Shown here in pieces: positions 10,845 to 22,376 of a stretch of DNA of 64,000 bases. How positions within the stretch are numbered: position 1 is the first letter of the stretch; each line of letters begins with the position of its first letter. The position numbers were made by a program, and so were the translations under genes. The notes under the pieces were generated by a model, which worked only from the letters and a program-made list of their open reading frames with translations, ran no database searches and was not told where the DNA came from. Source of the stretch: Phragmites australis (lineage: Eukaryota; Streptophyta; Magnoliopsida; Poales; Poaceae); assembly GCF_958298935.1 (NCBI RefSeq), contig NC_084931.1, forward strand, positions 13,543,334 through 13,607,333. Reading direction: 5' to 3'.

Positions 10845-12905
10845 ATGGAGAGAAGTGGGAAGATTCCACCGTTTGATAGTATTGATTTTTCGTACTGGAA
10901 GGTGCGCATGGAGACTTATCTCTTAAGCCAAGGAAGTGCAATTTGGGAGGTAGTTGATTCCAACTACGAGATCACTGCTGCTTGCACGACTCATGTTCAA
11001 ATCGAATAATATGAGACCAACAACAAGGCTAGAAATATTTTATTCACAAGCCTGAGTCAGAATGAGTTTGACAGGGTTCAACACTTCCATACTGCCCAGG
11101 AGATCTGGACTACTTTGAGTGTCTTTCATGAAGGCGCTAACTAGATTAAGGCTAGACACCAAAGCACATACAACCAAGAATATCAATTATTTGTGCAAGG
11201 CCCCAGAGAGTCTTTGGATGTCATATTTGCTCGCTTTTATGGATTTGTTAGCAATCTTCGATCAATTGGTGTTTTGCCCTATTCTGACCATGAGAGCGAT
11301 CAAGCTTCTCTATGCTCTGGATCGTAGCATATAGGAAGTGAAGATCTCGAGCATTGAAAAGTCATCAAGTTACGACACATTAACTTGTGATGAATTCTTC
11401 AGTAAGCTCAAGTCCACCGAGATAACCAAGGTGGCTCGTATTGGTCTCGAAAACCCCTTGTCTCAGAACATAGCGTTGGTTTCCGGACCTAGCGGTGGCA
11501 ACCAGTCTGAGTTGGTGTTTCTTGTGCTAACACTTTATCTGGTGGATTTGCTTTATCTTTCTTGATCTCTATCACAGAGGAGCAGGTGGATGTGCTTGAT
11601 GATGAGGATCTTGCACTGATCGTGAAGAAATTCACCTGCTTCTACAACAATCATTGAGACCGGAGGAGGGGAAGTACACGTGCCTGCTTTGATTGTGGTG
11701 ACACCACCCACTTCAAGGTGGACTGCCCCATGCTCAAGAAGAAGGAAGACCGCGACCGCGGCTATGACAAGCACAAGAAGAAGAACAAGAAGCCCTTCTT
11801 CAAGAAGAACCGTGACAAGATAGCCAAGAAGGCGGCCAAGGCGGCTTCTAGGGTGTTCGTGGCAGCTCTCAGTGACATCGACACCTCTTCAAGCGAGGAG
11901 GAGAGCTTAGAGGAGGATGAACCGCAAGTGAAGAGCACGAAGAAGGCCAAGGACCTCACCAGCCTCTGCTTCATGGCGGACGACAACAACCTCGAGCTTG
12001 ATCCCTCCGAGGTATTACCTTCCTACGACCAGCTTTCCATCCAATTCGATACCTTGAATAATGCTCTTGTTAGCCAAGATAGGTTACTTAAGAAAGCTAT
12101 GCGTGAGTTGAAGGAGATTAGGCCTAAGTATGAGTCTATTTCTTCTGAGCTTGCATCGCTTAGGTCTAGGCGTAATGATGAGGAGTGTGAGAGTTGTTTG
12201 GTGGTTATGACAGAACTTATTGAGCTTTAGGCTTTGCATGCTCAAGTTGTCAGTCGACTTGAGATTGCTGAGAAGAAGCTCTCTGAGAAGGAGTTTAGAT
12301 CCACTCTCTTAGGCACCTGCATGAATTGCCCTTTATTTGCAAAGGATTCTAAATTGAAAGTAGTGTGCATCAAGGAGTTGGAATCTAGATTGGAGAGTGC
12401 TGAGAGTTCGAAGGATGTGCAGCCAAATTGTCCCACCTGTGTCATCTTTCAGGACAAACTTAGCTGGGTTAGCAAGTTGAGAAGCTTTTAGCTGAGCATG
12501 AGTATCTCCTTTCTCGAGTGGAGAAATGCTCAGAAGGCAAGGGCAAAATGAATTTGATCTTGGCCAAGACTAAGATGTGTGCCAATAAGGCGGGTTTGGC
12601 TCTTTGGTTGTTTTGAGAGGGTGGCTTACAATGGGGAGAGTAAGACTGTTTTCACTGCATCTACTACCCTAGAAGCTGAGGAATTCAAAACCAATACCAC
12701 ACCACAACTCAATAAGAAGAAACCCACACCACAGTCTACCAAGAAGATGCCCGCACCACAACCCAAGAGAGCTTCATAGTCTCAGATGTGAGCCCCTATG
12801 AAAGAGCCTAGAGTGACTGGTAGTCGAGTTTCCGGGAGGCGCTACCATTGTACCTACTGCCAGAGAGAGGGTCACTTGGTTGGGTTTTGCTTTCACCGTA
12901 GGAGG
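10845..12905 (+). pseudogene. gag: Copia A gag with two zinc knuckles
   Basis: It starts at ATG 10845, 57 bp after the LTR end. The N-terminal Copia gag domain follows (MERSGKIPPFDSIDFSYWK, then FTSLSQNEFDRVQ and GVLPYSDHE). A first CX2CX4HX4C knuckle at 11685-11726 is intact (CFDCGDTTHFKVDC). Next come a lysine-rich stretch, an acidic serine stretch (DTSSSEEESLEEDE) and a long heptad-like region (about 12000-12480) that looks like a coiled coil. A second intact CX2CX4HX4C knuckle (CTYCQREGHLVGFC) is at 12849-12890. Stops near 11009, 11143, 11330, 12228 and 12489 and frame changes break it. Confidence 0.82.
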
Positions 12906-13261
12906 GATGAGTGACGTGAGTGGGAGTGAAGTACCTGGGACATGTACTACCTATCTGTTGGTGTACATGAGCCTTCTCCTTGCTCCTACCCATGGGTCTC
13001 TAATGCTTTTCAGTTTCTTCCTAGAGGTGGTGCCCAGCGTGGATTTTACCATGACTCATATGGTTTTGATCCACGTGTAAGAGGCTTTGAGTTCCAGTGC
13101 TTTGGCGGACCATATTTTTCTCTTAATGGTTCTCGTCCCCAGCGTACTAGTGTTGATTTGCATGCACATGCTTTTACTACTTCAGGGCAGATGACCCATT
13201 ACTCGATTCCCAAGAAGTTTATGATTAACCCCAGTACTGAGCCATCCACCTACTACTCTTC

Positions 13262-13515
13262 CCGCATGTAGGTGGTAGGCGGAGGCTTAGAGAACAAGTG
13301 GCTCATAAACTCTGGTTGTTCGCGCCATATGACCGGAGATACATCATGGTTCTCCAGCCTCACCCCAATGAAGCGGCACGAGTAGATCACTTTAGGGATG
13401 ATCGAAAAGGAAGGGTGAAAACCAAAGGTATGGTAAGGGTGAATGAGAGTTTTACTCTTAAAGATGTGGCTTTGGTGGAGCATCTGAGATACAATTTGCT
13501 TTCTGTATCTTAGTT
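13262..13515 (+). pseudogene. pol: Copia A aspartic protease, catalytic Asp replaced
   Basis: KWLINSGCSRHMTGDTSWF lies at about 13297-13353, where the family has WLIDSGCSRHMTGD. The catalytic aspartate is therefore asparagine, a single G-to-A change (AAC for GAC). Downstream frames NESFTLKDVALVEHLRYNLL (about 13440-13500) are the C-terminal part in another frame. Stops follow immediately. This copy could not process a polyprotein. Confidence 0.8.
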
Positions 13516-13684
13516 GCTGGATGAGGGCTTGGAAGTGCGTTTCAAGCGCCATACTTCTTGAGTTCTTGATTCTTCAGGCGCTTTGATTTGCTGGATTTTT
13601 AGAGTTGGGAGAGTTTTTGGAGCTGATTTTTTTGAGTCTCTTGGTTCTTCACGTTGTTTGATTGCTCAACCTTCTTCTGAGCTT

Positions 13685-14548
13685 TAGATGTGGTATAGGA
13701 AACTAGGGCATATAAGCTTTGACTCTCTTACTCATTTGAGTGCCCCAGGATTGATCTGAGGATTTCCCAAACTCAAGTTTGAGAAGAACCTCGTTAGTGC
13801 TCCTTGTCGGCATGGTAAGATGGTTGTCGTCTCTCACCCATCAGTCAATCTGGTGATGACTGAACGACTAGGAGAACTTCTCTATATGGACACTGTTGGT
13901 CCTTCCCGGGTTCGTTCGGCGGGTGGGAAGTGGTATGTACTTGTCATTGTTTATATTTTCTCTCGCTACTCTTGGGTTTTCTTTCTTATGACCAAGGATG
14001 AAGTGTTCTCACACTTTCGGAACTTGGCTTTGAGATTGTTCAAAAAACTCCCTAGTGCATTGAAAGCAATTCATAGTGATAATGGCACCAAGTTCAAGAA
14101 CTATCTCTTTGATACTTCCTGTCTTGAGCATGGTATTGAGCATCAATTTTCTGCCCCACACGTTCCTCAGTAGAATGGTGTGGTTGAGAGGAAGAATCTC
14201 ACTTTGGTGGAGATGGCTAGGATGATGCTCGATGAGCATAGGACTCCTATGAAGTTTTGGGATGAGGCTATTAACACGGCGTGTTACATCTCCAATCGAA
14301 TTTTCTTGTGCTCGATCTTGAATTTGACTTCTTATGATTTACGTTTTGGGAGGAAGCCGAAGGTTTCGCATTTAAGAGTTTTTGGATGTCAGTGCTTCAT
14401 CCTAAAGCGTGACAATCTTGACAAGTTTGAGTCATGTTCTTCCGATGGTATTTTCTTGGGGTATTCTCTTCATGGTCATTTTTACAGGGTCTTTAATCTT
14501 GACATTAACACCATCATGGAGTCCTGTGATGTGACCTTTGATGAATGA
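13685..14548 (+). pseudogene. pol: Copia A integrase
   Basis: The HHCC-type region starts at WYRKLGHISFDSLTHLS and ends at PCRHGKM. The core follows with YMDTVGPSR (first Asp), AIHSDNGTKF (second Asp) and NGVVERKNLT (Glu), so the D,D,E triad is intact. A TAG at 14171 replaces the usual Gln before NGVVERK. GFP-like C-terminal motifs (RVFGCQCFILKRDNLDKFE, SSDGIFLGYS) are present. After 14548 a variable linker (about 14590-14830) precedes the reverse transcriptase. Confidence 0.85.
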
Positions 14549-14839
14549 ACCCCTTGTACTAAACCTGTCTTTGAGTGTGCAGGTGATCAAGATATGAACG
14601 AAAGTATTTTTGTAGACAGTGACCTTCCAACTTTCAGGGATGACGAGGATGATCCACTACTTCCTACTACTATACTCGCTCCCGAGCTGGTTGCTGCCTT
14701 CTCGACACCGGCAGAGGGTCCTGCAGCCTCTACTTTCACTTCAGCTGCTTTCGAGCCTACACTAGTAGTGTTTGAGGGGGAGGTCATCTCACAGTGCAAA
14801 GCCCCTCAACACATTCAGCGGTGACATCCCCCACAGCTG

Positions 14840-15775
14840 ATGATCAGTGACCTTGGTGAGAGGGTAACAAGGTTCAAATATGTTTCTCATGCTCATTTTA
14901 CTAATTCTGCATTTGTTGCTTCTTTTGAGCCCCATGATGTTAGACATGCTTTATCTAATTTGAGTTGGGTCAATGCCATGCATGAAGAGCTTGAAACTTT
15001 GAGAGAAACAAAGTTTGGGTCCTAGTAGAGCCACCCCCAAATGTTCACACCATAGGCACCAAATGGGGTTTCAAAAACAAACAGGGGGAGGATGGATCTA
15101 TAGTAAGAAACAGGGGGAGGATGGATCTATAGTAAGAAATAAGGCTAGACTAATAGCTCAGAGTTTCACTCAGTAGAGGGGGTAGACTTTGGAGAGACCT
15201 TTGCACCAGTACTAGGCTAGAAGCTATTCGTATCCTCCTTGCATTTGCGGCATCCCGAGATTTCAAGTTGTATCAAATGGATGTCAAGAGTGCTTTCCTA
15301 AACGGTTTCACAGAGGAAGAGGTCTATGTCAAGCAACCCCTAGGCTTTGAGCATCCCAAATACCCTCATAGAGTATACAAGCTTCAAAAAGCTTTGTATG
15401 GACTTAAACAGACATCTAGGGCTTGGTATGATAGGCTTAGGTCTTTCTTGCTAGGGCATGGGTATGTGATGGGGTTAGTTGATAAAACTTTGCTCACTCT
15501 CAAGTATAGCAATGAATTCTTACTTGTTCAGATTTACGTGGATGATATCACTTTTGGTGGGTCTTCTCATGCACTTGTGGCCAAGTTTGTAGAAACTATG
15601 AGCAGGGAGTTCGAGATGTCGATGAGGCAAGCTGAACTTCTTCCTTGGGTTCCAAATCAAGCAATGCAAGCAAGGTACATTTGTCCACCAAACGAAGTAC
15701 ACCAAGGATTTGCTAAAAAAGTTCGACATGAGCGATGCACAGCGATTGGCGACACTGATGGCTACCTTGATCTTG
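14840..15775 (+). pseudogene. pol: Copia A reverse transcriptase
   Basis: It begins SNLSWVNAMHEELETL (about 14955-15005), then breaks at two adjacent stops and a tandem duplication. It resumes with [12 protein letters not shown] (first catalytic Asp) at about 15271, then [15 protein letters not shown] and [12 protein letters not shown] (YVDD box) at about 15535. A frameshift near 15650-15710 moves the reading to the frame of [10 protein letters not shown]. The active-site residues are all visible despite the breaks. Confidence 0.85.
15081..15138 (+). repeat. 29-bp exact tandem duplication in Copia A pol
   Basis: Units 15081-15109 and 15110-15138 are identical (ACAGGGGGAGGATGGATCTA plus TAGTAAGAA). 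Copia B has a single related unit at about 25451 (ACAGGGGGAGAATAGGTGTG). A 29-bp unit shifts the frame, so this duplication by itself inactivates the reverse transcriptase. Confidence 0.92.
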
Positions 15776-16486
15776 CTTGATATGGATGAAGATGGCGAGG
15801 AGGTGGACCGACGAGAGTACAGGAGCATGACCGGCTCCCTCCTGTACCAGACGGCGATAAGACCCAACATCCACTTCGCCGTCTTCTTGTGTGCTTGCTT
15901 CCAGGCTTCACCAAGGACGTCTCACCGCCAAGCGGTGAAACACATTCTGAGATATCTCAAGTACACTCTCGAGTATGGCCTTTGGTTTTCTGCATCATCT
16001 TCGCTTTCTCTTCATGGCTTTTTGGATGCGGATTTTGCTGGGTGTAGAATTGACAAGAAGAGTACTTCTGGTACTTGTCATTTCTTGGGTACTTCTCTTG
16101 TGTGTTGGTCTTCTGGCAAGTAGTCTAGCATTGCGTAGTCTACTGTTGAAGCTGAATATGTAGCTGGTGCTACCTGTTGCTCATAAATTTTGTGGATGGT
16201 TGCTACCTTGAGGGATTTTGGGTTAGATTTCAAGAGTGTGCCACTTTTGCGTGACAACACCAGTACCATAAGCTTAGCCAATAACACAGTTCAACACTCT
16301 AGAACCAAACACATAGATGTGAGATTCCACTTCATGAGAGATCATAATGAGAAGGGAGATATTGAGTTGAGTTACATAGATACCCAACACCAGCTAGCTG
16401 ACATCTTTACCAAGCCTCTAGATGCAACAAGGTTTGTCTTTCTGAGGGGAGAGCTTGGTGTGTGTCATCCCTATGGTATTGTATGA
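15710..16486 (+). pseudogene. pol: Copia A RNase H
   Basis: The connection region reads EYRSMTGSLLYQTAIRPNIH, followed by RNase H motifs GFLDADFAGCRIDKKSTSG (first Asp), STVEAEYVAGA (Glu), RDNTSTISLANN (Asp) and KHIDVRFHFMRDH, then DIFTKPLD near the end. Stops at 16123-16125 (GK*SSIA), 16136-16138 and 16184-16186 interrupt it. It ends with CHPYGIV and TGA at 16484-16486. Confidence 0.85.
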
Positions 16487-16715
16487 GAGGGAGTTGCCTT
16501 TGTACATACTCTATCTTACTTTTGTTACATTTGCTTTGCATAACATTTTTGTAAGATAATCATGTTAGCAAGCTTCACTTATATGTTCTTTGCACTTTCT
16601 TGTACTAGTTGTGAATTTGTGCTAAGTGTAGTGGATGTATAACAATTTGTGCAAACTTAAGCTCTCACTGAAACATGGCATAAAATCTATTGAGCAAGCT
16701 TGTCTTTTCTAATAA
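16487..16715 (+). other. Copia A 3' non-coding internal remnant
   Basis: Only 229 bp separate pol from the 3' LTR, against about 1.39 kb in Copia B (26692-28077). The shared start (TACATACTCTATCTTACTTT) shows that the first part is retained and the rest lost. The GGGGGAGAA-type motif is missing. Confidence 0.7.
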
Positions 16716-18175
16716 TGAACCAAATTAAAATGTATCTTGGTTTACTTGTGATGAGTGATTGACATTGATATTTATTTGGCTTGATGACCTTTGGTTTTGC
16801 ATGAGCTTTGATGTGATTTGAATAGATTTGGTATTTCATTTGAGCATATTGATTATGGACTAACTGTAATTGGAGTTGGAGATATGTGTTTGCTTGTCTC
16901 ATGGTGTGCAGGTGATGAATGAAACTTGGCGGTCGATGGCATGATGATTGGAGCCAAGTGGAGTGCTTGGTGCCGGACGATCAAGGAGGCCGGGCGGAGT
17001 CAAGGGTGATTCTAGCTGAACATGTGGTGGTCAAGAAAAGCATGGAAGGCGTATGTATGGAGACAGCGTGTTGACAAAGTCAAGCGAAGGGGATATCGGT
17101 GCAAGTGATAAGATGGCCCGAGGGATCGGGAGCGGGAGAGACTTGCCGGCGATCAGGATCGCATGATGGAGTACATGCATCAACATCGAAGCGCTTGCTT
17201 AAGGTGTAAGCTAGGCGGCGAGTCACGCTTTGAGAAGCGTGCAGACGGTTTCGCTGTTTGGCCTCAAAACCGTGGGAGGACTGGAGGAGTACATGGCACC
17301 ATTGCGAAGCTTGTATTGAGGTGAAGCTAAGTCGTGGAGGCGCCACAGCCGCTCGATGAATGGAGAAGAAAATGGAACAAAATGTCCTTGATGGTAGGTA
17401 GGAGTGTACTATAAGAGAGGTGTATTTTGGGAAAAAGCTAGGAAACTTAGGGGTAAAGTATTCTAGGCCTATAAATAGAGGGGTAGGGCTATGAGAGAGT
17501 TTGAACCAGCTACTTGACCCCCTTGTGCCACCCATTTGAGAGATTAGAGCTAGGGTTTTAGAGGAGAGAAAGATGAATGCTTAGCCTATGTAATTAGTGA
17601 GAGTTTTGAGAGATAAATCTTTGTAATCCGCCTAAAATAGGGCTGATCTCTTTGAGTATGAAGTTTATGTTTTTGCATATGCTTGAATTTCCCTCCTTCT
17701 AGTTTCCCTCTACTAGTTCCCTTGCAAGTTTGCAAGTTTTTCGGTTTTTGGTTTTGATTTTCATTTTGGTTTTTGGGCTGAAATTTCAGCACCTTGTGAG
17801 GTCATTCTTTTTGTTGCTAGAGGCATAAAATTCGCATACACACGCTTATGTGATGGGGTCCTTAATTCCCTTGCCTCTAGATAATCAACTTGGAGAGTTT
17901 CGTTGCTTGGTGTTCATCTTTTCTTATTTCTTTGCAAGTTGTGATCTTTCAAGTGCTAAGACACATGGATTGATCTTAAATGGAACCTATGGTTCATATA
18001 CCATCCATGGAGTCGTGTTGCCTTGATTTTCTATTGTTAAAACTTCTCTCTATTTTTGGTTCAACTTCAGTTTTGAGGTGCGTTGGGTGATCCAAATAGG
18101 AAAAGGCCATCAATTTCGTAAGAAATTTGTTGAGGCGCCTATTCACCCCCTCTAGTCGCCAATCTCGTCCCTACA
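16716..18175 (+). repeat. Copia A 3' LTR
   Basis: It starts TGAACCAAATTAAAATG and ends CGTCCCTACA, directly followed by the GATTG target duplication. TATAAATA is at 17470-17477. It pairs with 9336-10786, with small indels (for example 3 bp near the start). Confidence 0.9.
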
Positions 18176-18180
18176 GATTG
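18176..18180. repeat. Target site duplication of Copia A, right copy
   Basis: GATTG, identical to 9331-9335, at the junction where the Copia B 5' LTR resumes. Confidence 0.95.
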
Positions 18181-18323
18181 CAACTTGTTTCTTTGTTGAT
18201 TTTGCTTCCGCTTGAGTTTTTGAGGTGCATAGGGTGGAACGAAGGAGATGGCCATCCGATTTGCAAGAATTTGGTAAGATGCCTATTCACCCCCCCTCTA
18301 GTCACCATATTCTCACTCCTACA
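18181..18323 (+). repeat. Copia B 5' LTR, right part
   Basis: CAACTTGTTTCTTTGTTGATTT and on to ACTCCTACA match the last 143 bp or so of the Copia B 3' LTR (29876-30018, ending TTGGTCCTACA). This is the end of the LTR displaced by Copia A. Confidence 0.9.
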
Positions 18324-18341
18324 ATTTGTATCAGAGTCGGT
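18324..18341 (+). promoter_or_regulatory. Copia B primer-binding site
   Basis: ATTTGTATCAGAGTCGG directly follows the LTR end. It matches the usual Copia site TGGTATCAGAGC, complementary to initiator methionine tRNA, with a few mismatches. Confidence 0.75.
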
Positions 18342-18386
18342 TTGATCACTTGTTGACCTTAACCAGCTTTGTGATCCATAGGTGAC

Positions 18387-20415
18387 ATGGAGAAACATGG
18401 GAGGATTCTGCTCTTTGAAGGTCGTGATTTCCCATACTGGAAGGTGCGCATAGAGGCTTATCTCTTAAGCCAAAGAAGTACAATATGGGAGATTGTGGAC
18501 TTCAACCATGAGATCTATGTTGATCGTACTACTCAGGTCCAAATCAAACAATAAGGAGACAACAACAAGGCTAGAAATATATTGTTCACAAGCCTGAGTT
18601 GTAATGGGTTTGACAGAGTCCAGTACCTCCGTACTGCCCATGAAATTCGGACTACTCTTAGTGTCTTTCATGAGGGCATTAACCAAGTCAAGGCACGATG
18701 TCAGGGCACATACAATCCAGAATATGAAATGTTTGTGTAAGGACCAAGAGAATGTTTGGAAGCTATGTTTGCTTGGTTTGATGGAATTGTTAGCAATGTC
18801 AGATCCACCGGTGTTTTGCCATACTCTGATCATGAGAGGATGACCAAGCTTCTCTATGCTCTTGACCGTAGTATATAGGAAGTGAAGATCTTGAGCATTG
18901 AGGAGTCATCTAGTTATGACACATTAACTTGTGATGAACTCTTCAGCAAGCTCAAATCCATCGAGATAGCCAAGGCTCCTAGGATAGGACTAGGAAACCC
19001 CCTGTCTTAGAACATGGCATTGGTTTTAGGACCTAGTGGTGGTAGTTAGGCTGGAGTTGGCTTTTCTTGTGCTAACCCTTCACCCAGTGGCTTTGCTTTG
19101 CCTTCTTTGGTTTCTTTCATAGAGGAGCAGCTGGATACACTTTATAATGAGGATCTTGCCTTGATCGTGAAGAAATTCACTTGCTTCTACAACAACATAA
19201 GAGATTGGAGGAGAGGTGGCTCTTGGGCTTGTTATGAGTGTGGTGATACCACTCATTTCAAGGTTGATTACCCAAAGCTCAAGAAGAACGAAGATCACGG
19301 CAAGGACCACAACAAGCACAAGAAGAACAAGAAGCCCTTCTTCAAGAACCACGACAAGCTGGCCAAGAAGATGGCCAAGGCGGCATCTCGAGCTTTCGTG
19401 GTGGTGCTCAATGACGTCGACACTTCCTCAAGTGAGGAGGAGGGCTCAGAGGAGGAGGAGCTTCCCATGAAGAACAAGAAGAAGAACAATGACTTCACCG
19501 GCATCTGCTTCATGGCAGATGACAACAATAGCGACCCTGACTTAATTCTTTTGTGGTATCACCCTCCTACAATCAGCTTTCTATTCAGGTTGATACTTTG
19601 AATGATGCACTTGTTAGCCAGGATAAGTTGCTCAAGAAGGCTGTTAGGGAGGTTAAGAAACTCAAGTCCAGGCTAGAGTGTTCATTTTCTGAACTTGAGT
19701 TGCTTAAGTATAGGACCAATGATAAGAAGTGTGATAGTTGCCTTGTGGTCATGAGTGAGCTTGCTAAGCTTCAGACTTTGCATACTCAAGTCATTAGTTG
19801 GTTTGAGACTGCCGAGAAGAAGGTCCTTGAGGAGGAATCTAGATCTACTCTCTTAGGCGCTTGCAAGAATTGCCCTTTGCTCTCAAAGGATGTTGATGTG
19901 GAATCTAAGCGCATAAAGAAGCTAGAGTCTAGATTGGTGAGTGCTAAGAGTTTCAAGGATGTGCAGCCAAACTGTTCCACCTGTATCATCCTAAAAGACA
20001 AGCTCAGCTGGGTTAGAGGGCAAGTTGAGAAACTCATGGCTAAGAATGAGTATCTCCTTTCTCTTATGGAGTAATGCTTAGAAAACAAGGGCAAAATGAA
20101 CTTCATTTTGACCAAGACCAAAATGTGCACATATAAGGTGGGTTTAGCCTTGGGTTTGAGTTTTAAGAGGGTGACTTACAATAGAGCTGATAAGACTGTT
20201 TTCACCTCACCTACTACCCTAAAAGCTGAGAAGTCCAAAATCAATAACACACCACAACCCACAAAGAAGAAAGTCACACTACAACCCAAGAGAGCTCCAC
20301 AGCCCAGGATGAGAGGCCATGTGAGAGAGCCTAGAGTGACCAGCAGTCATATTCTCGAGAGATGCTACCGTTGCACCTACTGCTAGAGAGAGGGTCACCT
20401 TGTTGGGTTTTGCTT
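18387..20415 (+). pseudogene. gag: Copia B gag with two zinc knuckles
   Basis: It starts at ATG 18387 (MEKHGRILLFEGRDFPYWK) and is collinear with Copia A gag. The first knuckle at 19230-19271 reads CYECGDTTHFKVDY, so the last zinc ligand is changed from Cys to Tyr. A lysine-rich stretch, an acidic cluster (DTSSSEEEGSEEEE) and a long heptad region (19553-20070) follow. The second knuckle at 20372-20413 keeps its four ligands but has a stop inside it (CTYC*REGHLVGFC). Further stops lie at about 18552, 18738 and 18876. Confidence 0.82.
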
Positions 20416-20789
20416 TTGCCGTAGGATAGATGAGTGGCATGAATGAGAATGGAGTACTCGGAACATATACTACCCCTCATTTGGTGTATATGATCCTTTT
20501 TCTTGCTCTCGCCTATGAGTTTCTGATGCTCTTCAGTTGTCCTCTAGAGATATTGCCCGACATGGAACTTACTATGATTCATATGGTTTTGGTTCACGTG
20601 TAAGAGGCTTTGGGTTGAAGCGCTTTGGCGGACCATGTTTTTCCTTTCATGGCACTCACCCTCAATGAACTAGTGTTGATTTGCATGCACCTACCTTTAC
20701 TGCTTTAGGGCGGATAACCCAGTTCTGGATTCCAAAGAGGTTTTTGTCTAACCCCAGTACTGACCCATCTACCTATTATTCTTCTCATA

Positions 20790-21010
20790 TGTAGGTGGTA
20801 GGCGAAGGCCTAAAGAACAAATGACTCAGCGACTCCGGTTTGTTCACGCCATATGACCAGAGATGCATCATGATTCTCTAGCCTCACCTTGACGAAGAGA
20901 CTCGAGCACATCACTTTTGGTGATGATCAAAAAGGTAGAGTGAAGGCCAAATGTATGGTAAGAGTGAGTGAGAGTTTCACTCTCAAAGATGTGGATTTGG
21001 TAGAGCATCT
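20790..21010 (+). pseudogene. pol: Copia B protease remnant
   Basis: The stretch corresponding to the Copia A active site reads K*LSDSGLF, keeping the D-S-G triplet but with TGA in place of the preceding Trp codon and a frameshift right after. RVSESFTLKDVDLVEHLGYN follows near 20960-21020. It is non-functional. Confidence 0.65.
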
Positions 21011-21204
21011 AGGATACAACTTGCTTTTTTATCTCAGTTGCTGGATGAGGACTTGGAAGTGAGGTTCAAGCATGATACTTCTAGAGTTCTTGATCCTTCG
21101 GGTGCTTTAATTAGCAGGATTTCTCAATTAGGGAGAGTTTGGAGCTGATTTTTCTGAGTCTTTAGGTTCTTCTTGATGCTTAATTGTTCAATCCTCTTCT
21201 GAGC

Positions 21205-22190
21205 TTTGGATGTGGCATAGGAGACTAGGGCACATGAGTTTTGATTTACTTTTTCGTTTGAGTGCCCTAGGCTTGATCCAAGGATTGCCCAAGCTCAAGT
21301 TTGAGAAGAACTTGGTTTGTCCTCCTTGTCAGCATGGCAAAATGGTTGCCGCTTCTCACCCACCAGTTAATTTGGTGATGATTGAACGACCGAGATAACT
21401 TCTCCATATGGACACTGTTGGTCCATCCCAGGTTTTTTCGTTGGGTGGGAAGTAGTATGTACTTGTTATTGTTGATGATTACTCTCGCTACTCTTTGGTG
21501 TTCTTTCTTGTGAGCATGGATGAAGTGTTCTCACACTTTCGGAGCTTACCTTTGAGATGGTTCAAGGAACTCCCTAGTGCATTAAAAGCTATTCGCAGTG
21601 ATAATGTCACCGAGTTTAAGAACTATCTCTTTAATGCTTTTTGCCTTGAACATGCCATTGAACATCAATTTTTTGCCCCACGTGTCCCTCAGTAGAATGG
21701 CGTGGTTAAAAGGAAAAATCGCACTTTGGTGGAGATGGCTAGGACAATGCTCGATGAGTGTAGGACTCCTAGAAAGTTTTCGTTTTGATCAGCCACTTTG
21801 TGTTGGTCGTTGGACCTTCAAGCTTCGGGTTAGGTCATCAGCTGAGACTATTAGCACTGCTTACTATATTTCCAATCAGATTTTCTTGCACTCAATCTTG
21901 AATTTGACTTCTTATGAGTTGCGCTTTGGGAGGAAGCCGAAGATTTCTCACTTGAGAGTTTTTGGTTGTCGGTGCTTCATCTTACAGCGTGGCAATCTTG
22001 ACAAGTTTGAGTTGCGCTCTTCCAATGGGATTTTCTTAGGGTATTCCCTTCATGGTCATTCTTACATGGTTTATAATCTTGACACTAACACCATCATGGA
22101 ATTATGTGATGTGACTTTTAATGAATTAACCTCGTGTTCTAGTTTTGCTTTTAAGTGTGCAGGTGACAAAGAGATTGGTGAAAGCATCTT
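21205..22190 (+). pseudogene. pol: Copia B integrase, catalytic Glu lost
   Basis: MWHRRLGHMSFDLLFRLSAL opens the zinc-binding region and CPPCQHGKM closes it. The core shows HMDTVGPSQ, VDDYSRYS and IRSDNVTEF, so both aspartates are present. The catalytic Glu motif reads NGVVKRKNRT, with Lys instead of Glu (AAA for GAA). A stretch of about 65 bp absent from Copia A interrupts the region at about 21780-21842. The C-terminal part (ISHLRVFGCRCFILQRGNL, SSNGIFLGYS) is well kept up to FDE-like sequence at about 22125. Confidence 0.82.
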
Positions 22191-22376
22191 CGTAGATGGC
22201 GACCTTCCAGCTCTCGGTGATGATAAGGATGATCCACTACTTCCTTCCATCACACCAGCTCCCAAGCTGGCTCCTGCTTGTTCAACAGCGGCAGAGGGTC
22301 CTGCAACCTCTACTTCTACTTCAGCCGCTTTCGAGCCTACACGAGCTACATTTGAGGGGGAGGTGGTCTCACTACA

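Larger units (their letters stand above)
9336..18175 (+). mobile_element. Copia A: SIRE/Maximus-type LTR retrotransposon inserted in the Copia B 5' LTR
   Basis: An 8.84-kb element on the plus strand with both LTRs (9336 to about 10786, and 16716-18175), gag, protease, integrase, reverse transcriptase and RNase H in Copia order. A perfect 5-bp duplication GATTG flanks it. It belongs to the same family as Copia B, which it interrupts, so it is the younger insertion. Compared with Copia B it lacks about 1.1 kb of 3' non-coding sequence. Many stops and frameshifts show that it is inactive. Confidence 0.92.
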
